Below are positions 1 through 7,844 of a DNA stretch of 9,883 nucleotides, in pieces. This stretch comes from DALYLB01 sp046154695 (GTDB lineage: Bacteria; Acidobacteriota; Blastocatellia; RBC074): contig JBJXFI010000419.1 in NCBI GenBank assembly GCA_046154695.1, positions 1 through 9,883 of the forward strand, written 5' to 3'. The translations under genes and the position numbers were made by a program. The notes beneath the pieces are model-generated. The model did no database searches, was not told the DNA's origin, and worked only from the letters and a program-made list of their open reading frames with translations. Within the stretch, counting starts at the first letter, position 1. Each line of letters opens with the position of its first letter.

Positions 1-16
1 TTTTCCAAAGTATGGT

Positions 17-40
17 GGCACAAGCTGTCCAGCTTGTGCC
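17..40. repeat. REP-like palindrome, copy 1
   Basis: Perfect inverted repeat with 11-bp arms (GGCACAAGCTG at 17-27, its complement at 30-40) and a 2-nt centre, TC. The same 24-nt palindrome recurs at 113-136 with the centre reversed to GA, so the copies lie in opposite orientation. Both are preceded by TATGGTGG (11-18 and 101-108). It lies downstream of the response-regulator gene, where REP/BIME-type elements often sit. Whether it is dispersed in the genome cannot be seen here. Confidence 0.7.
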
Positions 41-110
41 GCGTGGCAGGGCGCGCGCCGGAAGTGATCTCGTTCGAGGCTTGGTCTTTTTCCGAGAGTG
101 TATGGTGGAT

Positions 111-138
111 GTGGCACAAGCTGGACAGCTTGTGCCAC
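111..138. repeat. REP-like palindrome, copy 2, with T-tract
   Basis: Perfect inverted repeat with 13-bp arms (111-123 and 126-138) around a GA centre. The inner 24 nt are the reverse complement of copy 1. On the plus strand the right arm is followed at once by five T residues (139-143). It could therefore work as an intrinsic terminator for a plus-strand gene entering from the left and converging on the two-component operon. On the minus strand no U-tract follows it, so it is not an obvious terminator for the response-regulator gene. Confidence 0.65.
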
Positions 139-177
139 TTTTTCCTGGGAGTGCCGTCCGGTTTTCAGACGAAGATT

Positions 178-1527
<1,350 letters not shown>

Positions 1528-2758
1528 CCGAACCACCTTTCCCTGTCACCTGCGCGTCCGCCGCCGGAAACCGGATCTCGACGACCGCGCCCCCTTCCTC
1601 TCGATTCGCCGCGTAGAGCATCCCTCCGTGGGCCTCCACAATCTTCTGCACGATCGATAATCCCAGCCCCGTTCCGCCGCGCCGCCGTGTGAAGAACGGC
1701 TCGAACAGGTGCGGCAGATCCTCTTCCCGAAACCCCGCGCCCGCATCCTTGATGCTCAGGACAACCCAGGGAGAGCCGTTTTGTCGAATGACCTCCCCCT
1801 CGATCGTTACTCTCCCGCCGGGGGAGGAATGGTAAATGGCATTCTCAAGCAGGTTCAGAAAGGCCTGGGGCAGGCGTTTCGGAGCCAGGCGAATATGCGG
1901 CAGCTCCGCGCGTACCCGGTTGACGATCTCCACGCCACCCTGCTGCGCCAGGAGCATGCAGGCCTGGACCGCCTTCGAGACGGCCTCCGCCGCCGAGCCG
2001 GTCGCCAACTCGTGGCTCAGCGGGCGCCCGTAATCGAGCAGGTCCTTCATGAGATGATTCAACCGGTCGACCTCGCCGCGCAGCACGCTGATATAAGGCT
2101 CATACTCCTCGTTGAAATCGAAGCGCGCCTCGAAAGCATCGAGCGTCGACGAAATGCCGAAAAGCGGGTTCCGCACCTCATGCGCCACCCCGGAGATGAG
2201 GGATCCGAGCAGGGACATCGTTTCGCTTCGATGCAGCGAAGCCTGCAGCTCCACCATGCGCGTCACATCGCGAATCACCAGGATAATCCGCGCTTCGCCT
2301 GTCCCCGGAACGGTCGCCGGATTGGCGACCAGCTCCCACGTATGGCCGCACGATTGATCCTGAATTTGGGCGGCTGCCGCGACCGGCCGCTCCCGCGCCA
2401 TCTCCACGACCTCCTCCGCCTTTCGCCAGAGCGGGCACCCATCCAGGTCCGCCAGCGTCAACCCTATCAACTCATCCCGGGTGCGACGGGTCATCGTCGT
2501 GGCGGCATCGTTCGATTTGATGATCCGTCCGCGGGAATCGAGGATCAGCAGCGGAGATTCGATCGCATCAAAGGTTTGTTGCCATTCCATTACTGACTCC
2601 GCTCGTTCCGCCCGCAACCGGCGCCGCTCCCAGTCCGCCCGCTTCCACTCGGGAATCTCCATGCGTTGCCGGGATGGCGGCTCGGCCATCCGTTGTTCCG
2701 CCAAATGACCGTCACGCGTTCCCCCCATTCGCCCTCGCTGCTCTCGCGCCGGATTCAT

Positions 2759-3043
2759 AAAAATTTCTCCCCTCCCAAACTTATCGCTACAACCGGCTTG
2801 GATCAACTGATCGTGTTGGTTTGTCCGCACGGCGCCATCACACGCCGGGCGCACCAGGGCCCAATTCGGCGCATGATTACTCACCGGGGGCGAAAGGATC
2901 AGCCCGCCATGCGGATAACTACCAGGGGTTCGTCGTGGGGTTCTCTAATTCGTATGTGGTTTGATCTATGGAAAGGATCTTATTACACTTCTTGCAGATT
3001 TCAAACTCAATTGCCGATGTCCGGGGAAATTAATGCCGCGTGT
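2759..3043. other. Leader and spacer upstream of the histidine kinase
   Basis: No credible gene is seen in this spacer. Short open frames on both strands carry no recognisable domain and run into the flanking terminator. On the minus strand it contains the kinase ribosome binding site next to 2758 and a candidate sigma-70 promoter at 2982-3010. If that promoter is used, the kinase mRNA would have a leader of about 215 nt. I recognised no riboswitch fold in it. Confidence 0.5.
2982..3010 (-). promoter_or_regulatory. Candidate sigma-70 promoter for the kinase-regulator operon
   Basis: On the minus strand, TTGAGT (3005-3010) is separated by 17 nt from TGTAAT (2982-2987): four of six and five of six matches to consensus at ideal spacing. 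It lies just downstream of the terminator of the preceding operon, where a promoter for the two-component genes is expected. An overlapping alternative is TTGAAA, 16 nt, TAAGAT. Prediction only. Confidence 0.45.
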
Positions 3044-3090
3044 AAAAAAATCCGAGGCCGGGGTGTCGCTCTCCGGCCTCGGATTTTTTT
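3044..3090. terminator. Strong, possibly bidirectional, intrinsic terminator
   Basis: An 11-bp GC-rich stem (TCCGAGGCCGG at 3051-3061 pairing with 3073-3083) closes an 11-nt loop. The stem is flanked by A7 on the left and a longer T run on the right, giving a U-tract in either direction. On the minus strand it lies about 25 nt after the dksA-family stop codon and should end the ribosomal operon. No plus-strand gene obviously needs it. Confidence 0.92.
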
Positions 3091-3117
3091 TTGCGAAGAG
3101 AGAACGAGCGCTTTCGT

Positions 3118-3483
3118 TTATTCCTCGCCGTCGAGCAACCCGCGCTCGAACAGATCCTGGCAGGTGATGCAGTAACGGACCCACGGGAGGGCTTCGATTC
3201 GCTTGGGCAGAATATCGTTGCCGCAATTGGAGCAGACGCCGAATTCCTCATCCTCGATGCGCTGAAGCGCCTCGTCGATCTGGGTGAGGATGGAGCGATC
3301 GTTGGTCGATTGGCTGAAGAGCAGTTCCTTGGTGTAGGAGTTGGATGCCTTGTCGGCAGGATCCTGTGTGGCCTCGGTGTCGGCCTCCCGGCCATAATCC
3401 TCGTTCCGGCCCACGACGCCCATCAACGAGGTGCGCTCTTCCAAGAGACGGTCGCGATAAGATTTGATCTTCTTTTTGTCCAT
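3118..3483 (-). CDS. DksA/TraR-family RNA polymerase-binding zinc-finger protein
   Basis: A 121-residue protein of the DksA/TraR family, shorter than the 151-residue E. coli DksA. The N-terminal half is helical and charged, consistent with the coiled coil that enters the RNA polymerase secondary channel. The tip motif DPADKA (41-46) keeps the D-x2-D-x-A pattern that E. coli DksA needs for activity. A C4 zinc finger follows: C84-x2-C87 and C105-x2-C108, 17 residues apart. By family knowledge it may act with (p)ppGpp to adjust transcription of rRNA and amino-acid genes; that this copy does so is inference. The start has GAGGAG upstream at about 10 nt. It is the last gene before the terminator at 3044-3090, downstream of rlmH across a 91-nt gap, and probably belongs to the same transcript. 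Confidence 0.92.
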   Translation of the reverse strand: MDKKKIKSYRDRLLEERTSLMGVVGRNEDYGREADTEATQDPADKASNSYTKELLFSQSTNDRSILTQIDEALQRIEDEEFGVCSNCGNDILPKRIEALPWVRYCITCQDLFERGLLDGEE

Positions 3484-3527
3484 TCCAGCTCTTCTCCTCA
3501 GTGTGGGATTGTTTTTTTACCCGCTTC

Positions 3528-3569
3528 GAGCCTCCCGCGCGCGGCGCTGAACCGCCGCCGCGAGGGCTC
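3528..3569. repeat. Imperfect GC-rich inverted repeat between rlmH and dksA-family gene
   Basis: The outer arms GAGCC (3528-3532) and GGCTC (3565-3569) are complementary, and the GC-rich inner portions pair imperfectly around a CTGAA-like loop. It begins a few bases after the rlmH stop in the transcript. On the minus strand it is followed at a distance by a run of A, not U, so it is not a classic terminator. It could partly attenuate transcription, shield the upstream mRNA from 3' decay, or be chance pairing in GC-rich DNA. Confidence 0.4.
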
Positions 3570-3574
3570 TGTTT

Positions 3575-4048
3575 TCAGAACTTGTGATAGGGCATTCCCG
3601 CCAGGAGGGTAAATGCCCGGTAGACCTGCTCTACCAGAACGACGCGCGCCATTTCGTGGGTCATGGTCAACCTCGATAACGCGAGCCGCAGGTTCGCGCG
3701 TTGTTTGACGTCCGCGCTGACGCCGGCGAAGCCGCCGATGATGAAGGCGAGGCGTTTGACGCCGGTCTCCCGCTTCGCGCGGATCAAATCCGCAAAGGCC
3801 GTTGAAGAATATTCGCGGCCCTGTTCATCGAGCAGGATCACGAAATCGCTGCGATCGACAGCCTCGAGAATCCGGGCGCTCTCGGCGGCCACGACGCGCC
3901 GGTCATCCTCGCCCGCGGCGCCCGAATATTCCCGCAGCTCACTGATGTCATACGGGGCGAATCGCCCGATGCGGTCCAGATAGTCGCCCGCGAGCGCCGC
4001 GCAATGACGGTCCCGGGTTTTGCCGATCCAGACGAATTGCAGGCGCAT
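3575..4048 (-). CDS. rlmH: 23S rRNA (pseudouridine1915-N3)-methyltransferase RlmH
   Basis: A 157-residue SPOUT-class methyltransferase, the usual length for RlmH. It uses S-adenosylmethionine to methylate N3 of pseudouridine 1915 in helix 69 of 23S rRNA, on assembled 70S ribosomes. Family motifs are all visible: LDEQG (73-77), FIIGG (102-106) with the glycine-rich cofactor loop, the SLSR-like segment ALSRLTMTHEMAR (H131), and the C-terminal tyrosine-histidine pair in PYHKF (Y154, H155). The ATG at 4048 follows the rsfS stop by only 15 nt and has no clear Shine-Dalgarno sequence, so translation is probably coupled to rsfS. The rsfS-rlmH pairing is widespread in bacteria. Confidence 0.96.
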   Translation of the reverse strand: MRLQFVWIGKTRDRHCAALAGDYLDRIGRFAPYDISELREYSGAAGEDDRRVVAAESARILEAVDRSDFVILLDEQGREYSSTAFADLIRAKRETGVKRLAFIIGGFAGVSADVKQRANLRLALSRLTMTHEMARVVLVEQVYRAFTLLAGMPYHKF

Positions 4049-4063
4049 GTCGCGTGGTTTGAT

Positions 4064-4474
4064 TTAGAGGACGCTCACCTTGACCGCGTCGCGCCACAAC
4101 CGTTCCAGGTCATAGAACCGGCGGGATTCGCCGGTGAAGACGTGGAAGACAAACGAGCCGTAATCGAGCAGTATCCACTCGCCGTTGTTATACCCTTCGG
4201 TGTGCATCGGGCGGAGCCGGATGCTCTTGAGCTTGTCGGTCACGGCGTCGGCGATCGCCTGCGTCTGCCGCGTCGAATTGCCGGTGCAGATGACGAAATA
4301 GTCCGTGAATTCGGTCAACTCCGCCAGGCGAAGCACGACGGGATCGATCGCCTTCTTGTCGTCCGCGGCCTCCACCGAGAGCCTCACCTGTTCGAGGACA
4401 GCCTGATCTTCCGGGGAGAGCGCGTCTTTATTCTCTTTTTCGTTCTCTTTCTCTTTGATTTGAACCTTTGCCAT
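4064..4474 (-). CDS. rsfS: Ribosomal silencing factor RsfS
   Basis: A 136-residue RsfS/Iojap-family protein. The family binds ribosomal protein L14 on the 50S subunit and blocks subunit joining, lowering translation in starved or stationary cells. The conserved core is clear: TDYFVICTGNS (58-68), then GEWILLDYGSFVFHVF (98-113) and the YDLERLW end (121-127). The first 20 residues are a Lys/Glu-rich stretch (MAKVQIKEKENEKENK) beyond the usual core, probably disordered. The ATG at 4474 overlaps the nadD stop by one base (TAATG), which fixes the start and indicates coupling. The open frame continues further upstream but there only mirrors nadD. Confidence 0.96.
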   Translation of the reverse strand: MAKVQIKEKENEKENKDALSPEDQAVLEQVRLSVEAADDKKAIDPVVLRLAELTEFTDYFVICTGNSTRQTQAIADAVTDKLKSIRLRPMHTEGYNNGEWILLDYGSFVFHVFTGESRRFYDLERLWRDAVKVSVL

Positions 4475-5136
4475 TACAAATTTCGATACAGACGATATTT
4501 TTCGATATAGTCGGCCACGGGCGCCGGCACAAGATGATGAATGCTCTCGCCGCGAGCGACCGCGTCGCGCAGATCCGTGGAGGAGAGATCGATGGCGACA
4601 TAATCGGTCAGATAGACGGCCGGCGCCGCGAGCATCGCTTCCGATGGATTCCGCCGGGGGCGCAGGTCCGTGACGCGCTCCCGCGCCGGCCGCGCGAGAT
4701 GGGCGGCGGCATCTTCGTGGGCGACGCCGGGTCGCATACCGACAATGCAGTCGTATTCCGTCAGGATTCGCTCGTGCTCGCGCCACATCGTGATGTCGCG
4801 GAACGAATCGGCGCCCATGATAAAGAACAGCCGGGCGTCTGCGTACTCGGATTGCAGACGGCCGAGCGTCTCGATCGTGTAGGGGCGTTCGGGCGCCTCC
4901 AACTCGGTGGTCGAGACGAAGAACCGCGGCCGATCGCTGGTTCCCAGCACAAGCATGGACAAGCGATGGAACGGAGAACTGATCGCCTGCTTGCGCTTGT
5001 GGGGCGGCACAACGGCCGGAACCAGCAGTATTCGATCCAAGTCGAAGGCGCGCGCGATCTCTTCGGCCACACGCAAATGGCCGTTGTGGATCGGATCGAA
5101 GGTGCCGCCATAAACTCCAATACGTTTGCCGATCAC
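4474..5136 (-). CDS. nadD: Nicotinate-nucleotide adenylyltransferase NadD
   Basis: A 220-residue cytoplasmic enzyme that joins ATP and nicotinate mononucleotide to form deamido-NAD, an essential step in both de novo and salvage NAD synthesis. The nucleotidyltransferase signature GGTFDPIHNGH (10-20) carries the catalytic HxGH histidines. PPHK (44-47), MGADSF (107-112) and SSTDLR (185-190) are the other family motifs, and the length is typical. The start is a GTG at 5136, 12 nt after the obg stop. I prefer it because the conserved strand IGVYGGTFDP begins only five residues later and no closer ATG exists. Its end overlaps the rsfS start by one base. The obg-nadD-rsfS order is a common bacterial arrangement. 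Confidence 0.96.
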   Translation of the reverse strand: MIGKRIGVYGGTFDPIHNGHLRVAEEIARAFDLDRILLVPAVVPPHKRKQAISSPFHRLSMLVLGTSDRPRFFVSTTELEAPERPYTIETLGRLQSEYADARLFFIMGADSFRDITMWREHERILTEYDCIVGMRPGVAHEDAAAHLARPARERVTDLRPRRNPSEAMLAAPAVYLTDYVAIDLSSTDLRDAVARGESIHHLVPAPVADYIEKYRLYRNL

Positions 5137-5148
5137 AGCGCAACCGTG

Positions 5149-6201
5149 TCAGGCCGACAGCGCGACGGGCGCCGTCTCGTCCTGTTCCGTTTTTCTGATC
5201 TCTTCCAGCCGGCGTTCGGCCGCATACAGAAGCTCTTTCAATCCCTCGCCGGAGGCGGAGGAGATTGCGTGAAACTCCAGTCCCTGCCGCCGGCAATATT
5301 CATCCAGGGCGGAGAGTCGTTCGGGATCATCCAGGGCGTCGAGTTTGGTCGCCACGACGATCTTCGGCTTGGCGCTGATCCCCGCCCCCCCCGGACTTCC
5401 ATAGGCTTTCAACTCGCGCGAGACGACTTCGTACTCGTGAATCGGGTCGCTTGCGAGGCCGGAGACGTCCACCAGATGGAGAAGCAGCTTGGTGCGCTCG
5501 ATATGCCGCAGGAAGCGGTCGCCGAGACCGGCTCCCAGGTGGGCGCCCTCGATCAGACCGGGGATGTCGGCGACGACCATGGTCTTGAAATCTCCCAGAT
5601 CAACGACGCCGAGGTGGGGCTCCAGGGTGGTGAAGGGATAATCAGCAATCTTGGGCCGGGCCGCTGAAATTCGCGATATCAGCGTGGACTTCCCCGCATT
5701 CGGCAAGCCGACGAGGCCGACATCGGCGATCAGCTTCAGTTCGAGAACCAGCCGTCGCTCCTGTCCGGGCCGTCCGTCCTCGTGACGGCGAGGGGCGCGG
5801 TTGACGGGGGTCGCGAACTGCGCGTTCCCGCGGCCGCCGCGGCCGCCGGCCGCAATCCGCACCCGCTCTCCCGCCCGGGTGAAATCGTGCAGGACCTCGC
5901 CCGTGGTTTCATCGAGGACGACCGTCCCGACCGGAACATAGAGCAGAAGATCCTCGCCGTCGGCGCCGTGCCGCTTGCTCCCCTCGCCGTGCCGACCCCG
6001 CTGCGCCGTGTGTTCGGGGTTATAACGAAAATGGAGGAGCGTGTTGAGCCCCTCTGTCGATTCGATATAGATCGAACCTCCGCGGCCGCCGTCCCCGCCG
6101 GAGGGGCCTCCGCGCGGTACAAACTTTTCGCGGCGAAAGGCCAGGATGCCGTTGCCGCCGTCTCCGCCACGCACGTGAATTTTCGCGCGATCAATAAACA
6201 T
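5149..6201 (-). CDS. obg: Obg/CgtA GTPase, ribosome assembly
   Basis: A 350-residue Obg GTPase, which binds the 50S subunit late in assembly and responds to GDP/GTP and ppGpp. The glycine-rich Obg fold spans about 1-158 (RGGDGGNG, FVPRGGPSGGDGG). The G domain has G1 GLPNAGKST (165-173), G2 within PFTTL (189-193), G3 DIPG (212-215) and G5 SSASGEG (314-320). The G4 motif reads TKLD (285-288) rather than the usual NKxD; Thr at this place is tolerated in other GTPases, so activity is likely kept. The protein ends without the OCT domain of Firmicutes. The ATG at 6201 opens directly into the conserved FIDRAKI start, but no Shine-Dalgarno sequence is visible upstream. A 116-nt structured spacer separates it from rpmA. 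Confidence 0.97.
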   Translation of the reverse strand: MFIDRAKIHVRGGDGGNGILAFRREKFVPRGGPSGGDGGRGGSIYIESTEGLNTLLHFRYNPEHTAQRGRHGEGSKRHGADGEDLLLYVPVGTVVLDETTGEVLHDFTRAGERVRIAAGGRGGRGNAQFATPVNRAPRRHEDGRPGQERRLVLELKLIADVGLVGLPNAGKSTLISRISAARPKIADYPFTTLEPHLGVVDLGDFKTMVVADIPGLIEGAHLGAGLGDRFLRHIERTKLLLHLVDVSGLASDPIHEYEVVSRELKAYGSPGGAGISAKPKIVVATKLDALDDPERLSALDEYCRRQGLEFHAISSASGEGLKELLYAAERRLEEIRKTEQDETAPVALSA

Positions 6202-6317
6202 AACAGTCTGGATCGTACGCCGGAGGGGGATTCGAGCCCAGCGGAACCCTTCTCTCAGCCACCGGACTCCAGACCCCCGCGCCGCCGGTACACCGGCGGC
6301 CCGATTCGCCGGTTGGC
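6202..6317 (-). other. Structured obg leader (rpmA-obg spacer)
   Basis: A GC-rich 116-nt spacer in the operon. It holds a perfect 8-bp stem with a UGUA loop at 6281-6300 (GCCGCCGG pairing with CCGGCGGC). Farther along the transcript is a GGGCTCGAATCCC-like segment (about 6226-6238) resembling a tRNA T-arm, and a G5 run near 6273-6278 that could pair with the C5 run near 6222-6226. No full cloverleaf forms and no CCA end is present, so I do not call a tRNA. Possible roles are an mRNA stability or processing element, or a translational control leader for obg. Confidence 0.4.
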
Positions 6318-6575
<258 letters not shown>

Positions 6576-6601
6576 GACTGAAAAAAACTCCTCGGAAAAT
6601 C

Positions 6602-6662
6602 ATCCACGAAGTTACACGAAGGAACACAAATGATTGCCTTTACTTCGTGTAACTTCGTGGAT
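6602..6662. repeat. Perfect 20-bp inverted repeat beside the rpmA ribosome binding site
   Basis: Left arm 6602-6621 (ATCCACGAAG plus TTACACGAAG) and right arm 6643-6662 are exact reverse complements around a 21-nt loop. Each arm holds a further short direct repeat, ACGAAG. In the transcript the stem ends only about six bases before the rpmA Shine-Dalgarno sequence. The arms resemble CACGAAG-rich dispersed repeats I recall from other bacterial genomes; that is memory, not a search. No U-tract follows, so it is not a standard terminator. Confidence 0.85.
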
Positions 6663-6717
6663 AAATTTTCATTGTTTCCGGGCGTCGCCAAGCGACATGA
6701 CCGACTCCTTGGGAAAT

Positions 6718-6751
6718 GTTCGGCGTTCGGCCTTCATGCGGAACACCGAAC
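6718..6751 (-). repeat. Hairpin downstream of rplU
   Basis: GTTCGGCGTTC (6718-6728) faces GAACACCGAAC (6741-6751) across a 12-nt loop. The one imperfect position is C-A on the plus strand but a U-G wobble in the minus-strand RNA, so an 11-bp stem forms only in the operon transcript. It lies 11 nt after the rplU stop. Only a weak AUUU follows, so it may be a 3' stability hairpin or partial attenuator. Confidence 0.6.
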
Positions 6752-6762
6752 GATTTTCACCT

Positions 6763-7077
6763 TTAGGCGATCGATTCGATCTTGACGGCGGTGTACCCCT
6801 GCCGATGCCCTTTTTTCTTCTTGTACTGTTTGCGGCGCTTGAATTTGAAGACAATGATCTTCGGGCCGCGGCCGTGGTCGACGATGGTTCCGATGACGCG
6901 CGCGCCCGAGACGGTCGGCGCGCCGATGCGGACGCCGTTGTCGTCGCCCGAGGCGAGCACCTCGCCGAATTCGACGGTCTCCCCTTCATTTTTATCCGCG
7001 AGCGACGGGACGCGGACGACGTCTCCGGGGCTCACTCTGAACTGTTTTCCGCCCGTGCGGATGATTGCATATGCCAT
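6763..7077 (-). CDS. rplU: 50S ribosomal protein L21
   Basis: A 104-residue L21, which binds 23S rRNA in the large subunit. The conserved start YAIIRTGGKQFRV (3-15) and the basic segment FKRRKQYKKKKGHRQGYT (79-96), the family signature, are complete. The ATG at 7077 has GGAGG about 10 nt upstream, an ideal ribosome binding site. This is the first gene of the operon: a near-consensus promoter lies 40-70 nt upstream and the next gene on that side is divergent. Confidence 0.98.
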   Translation of the reverse strand: MAYAIIRTGGKQFRVSPGDVVRVPSLADKNEGETVEFGEVLASGDDNGVRIGAPTVSGARVIGTIVDHGRGPKIIVFKFKRRKQYKKKKGHRQGYTAVKIESIA

Positions 7078-7119
7078 GTTTGGAATTCCTCCAATGATTC
7101 TTCACGTAGAAAGCCGCAG

Positions 7120-7149
7120 ATTATAGGCATTGGGGTGCATGCGTGTCAA
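7120..7149 (-). promoter_or_regulatory. Near-consensus sigma-70 promoter of the rplU operon
   Basis: On the minus strand a perfect TTGACA (7144-7149) and a perfect TATAAT (7120-7125) are separated by 18 nt. Transcription would start near 7113, giving a 5' leader of about 36 nt that contains the rplU ribosome binding site. Strong housekeeping promoters are expected for ribosomal protein operons. Confidence 0.88.
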
Positions 7150-7307
7150 ACAGGATGCCGGGAATCGAGCGGATTGAGGGATTTTTTCGGGCCGGGGAAT
7201 ATTCTCTCCACGTTTGGCAATATACGGGGTGCCGCGCCACTGAAGCGCGGAGAGACCGGGAGATTCGAGTAAAGGCGTTCTTGAAGGAATAGACGAGGAT
7301 CCGATCG

Positions 7308-7844
7308 TTGGCGTACAGCGAGGTGAGACAAAGACTGGAGGGATTCGAATCCCAGGCGCTGGAGTTTTCCGATCAACTCTTTCGTGTGGCGGTGCGCGTG
7401 TGCCGCGACCGGGGGCGGGCGGAGGATCTGGTGCAGGAGACCTACCTTCAGGCATGGCGCTCTTTTCATCGTTTCGAGCAGGGGACCAACCTGCGAGCGT
7501 GGCTGTTCAAGATCATGTTCAATGTCTTCCACAGCGGGTTGAGGAGGGAGAAGCTGAGCCTGGTCCCGGTCGAGGACACGATCGCGCAGACGGCGGCATA
7601 CGATCCGCCGACGCCGCAGCATTTGACGGATGAAGACGTGGTGCGGGCGGTGGAGCGGCTTCCGCGTGATTTTCAGATCCCGGTCGTGCTGGCCGATATC
7701 GAGGATCTCTCTTATCGGGAGATCGCCGACGCTCTGCAGATTCCGCTGGGGACGGTGATGTCGCGGCTGCACCGGGGGCGGAAGTTGTTGCGGATGGAGT
7801 TGGCGCCGTTTGCCAAAGGCGCGGGTTATCAGATTGCGGAATGA
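7308..7844 (+). CDS. ECF-family RNA polymerase sigma factor
   Basis: A 178-residue extracytoplasmic-function sigma factor with only regions 2 and 4. Region 2 (about 20-80) includes RAEDLVQETYLQAW (37-50) for core binding and promoter melting. Region 4 (about 108-165) has the helix-turn-helix SYREIADALQIPLGTVMSRLHRGRKLL (135-161). The DIEDLSYREIA and PLGTVMSRLHRGR wording recalls the SigR/SigE-like groups controlled by zinc anti-sigma factors, and such a gene follows with a 4-nt overlap (ATGA). The start is TTG at 7308, the first possible start after an in-frame stop at 7290, with GAGGA eight bases upstream; GTG at 7323 is an alternative. Two CCGGG(G)AAT elements upstream (7158-7165, 7192-7200) resemble ECF -35 sites but lack a matching -10 at usual spacing, so autoregulation is unproven. 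Confidence 0.93.
   Translation: MAYSEVRQRLEGFESQALEFSDQLFRVAVRVCRDRGRAEDLVQETYLQAWRSFHRFEQGTNLRAWLFKIMFNVFHSGLRREKLSLVPVEDTIAQTAAYDPPTPQHLTDEDVVRAVERLPRDFQIPVVLADIEDLSYREIADALQIPLGTVMSRLHRGRKLLRMELAPFAKGAGYQIAE

Noticed and set aside
111..136. Possible sigma-54 promoter: TGGCAC within the palindromes
   Set aside because: It matches a -24 element, but no TTGC-type -12 follows at the required five-base spacing; the sequence is explained by the palindrome.
1709..2596. A 295-codon plus-strand open frame over the kinase gene
   Set aside because: Antisense shadow of a clear histidine kinase; no recognisable domain.
3484..3574. A terminator between rlmH and the dksA-family gene
   Set aside because: The hairpin is imperfect and in the transcript the nearby homopolymer is A, not U; on the plus strand the T run precedes the hairpin.
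4474..5296. Long N-terminal extension of the rsfS frame
   Set aside because: The added part overlaps nadD in another frame and has Arg/Ala-rich shadow composition; the TAATG junction gives a clean rsfS start at 4474.
4468..5667. A 399-codon plus-strand open frame across nadD and obg
   Set aside because: It is antisense to two certain genes and shows no motif of its own.
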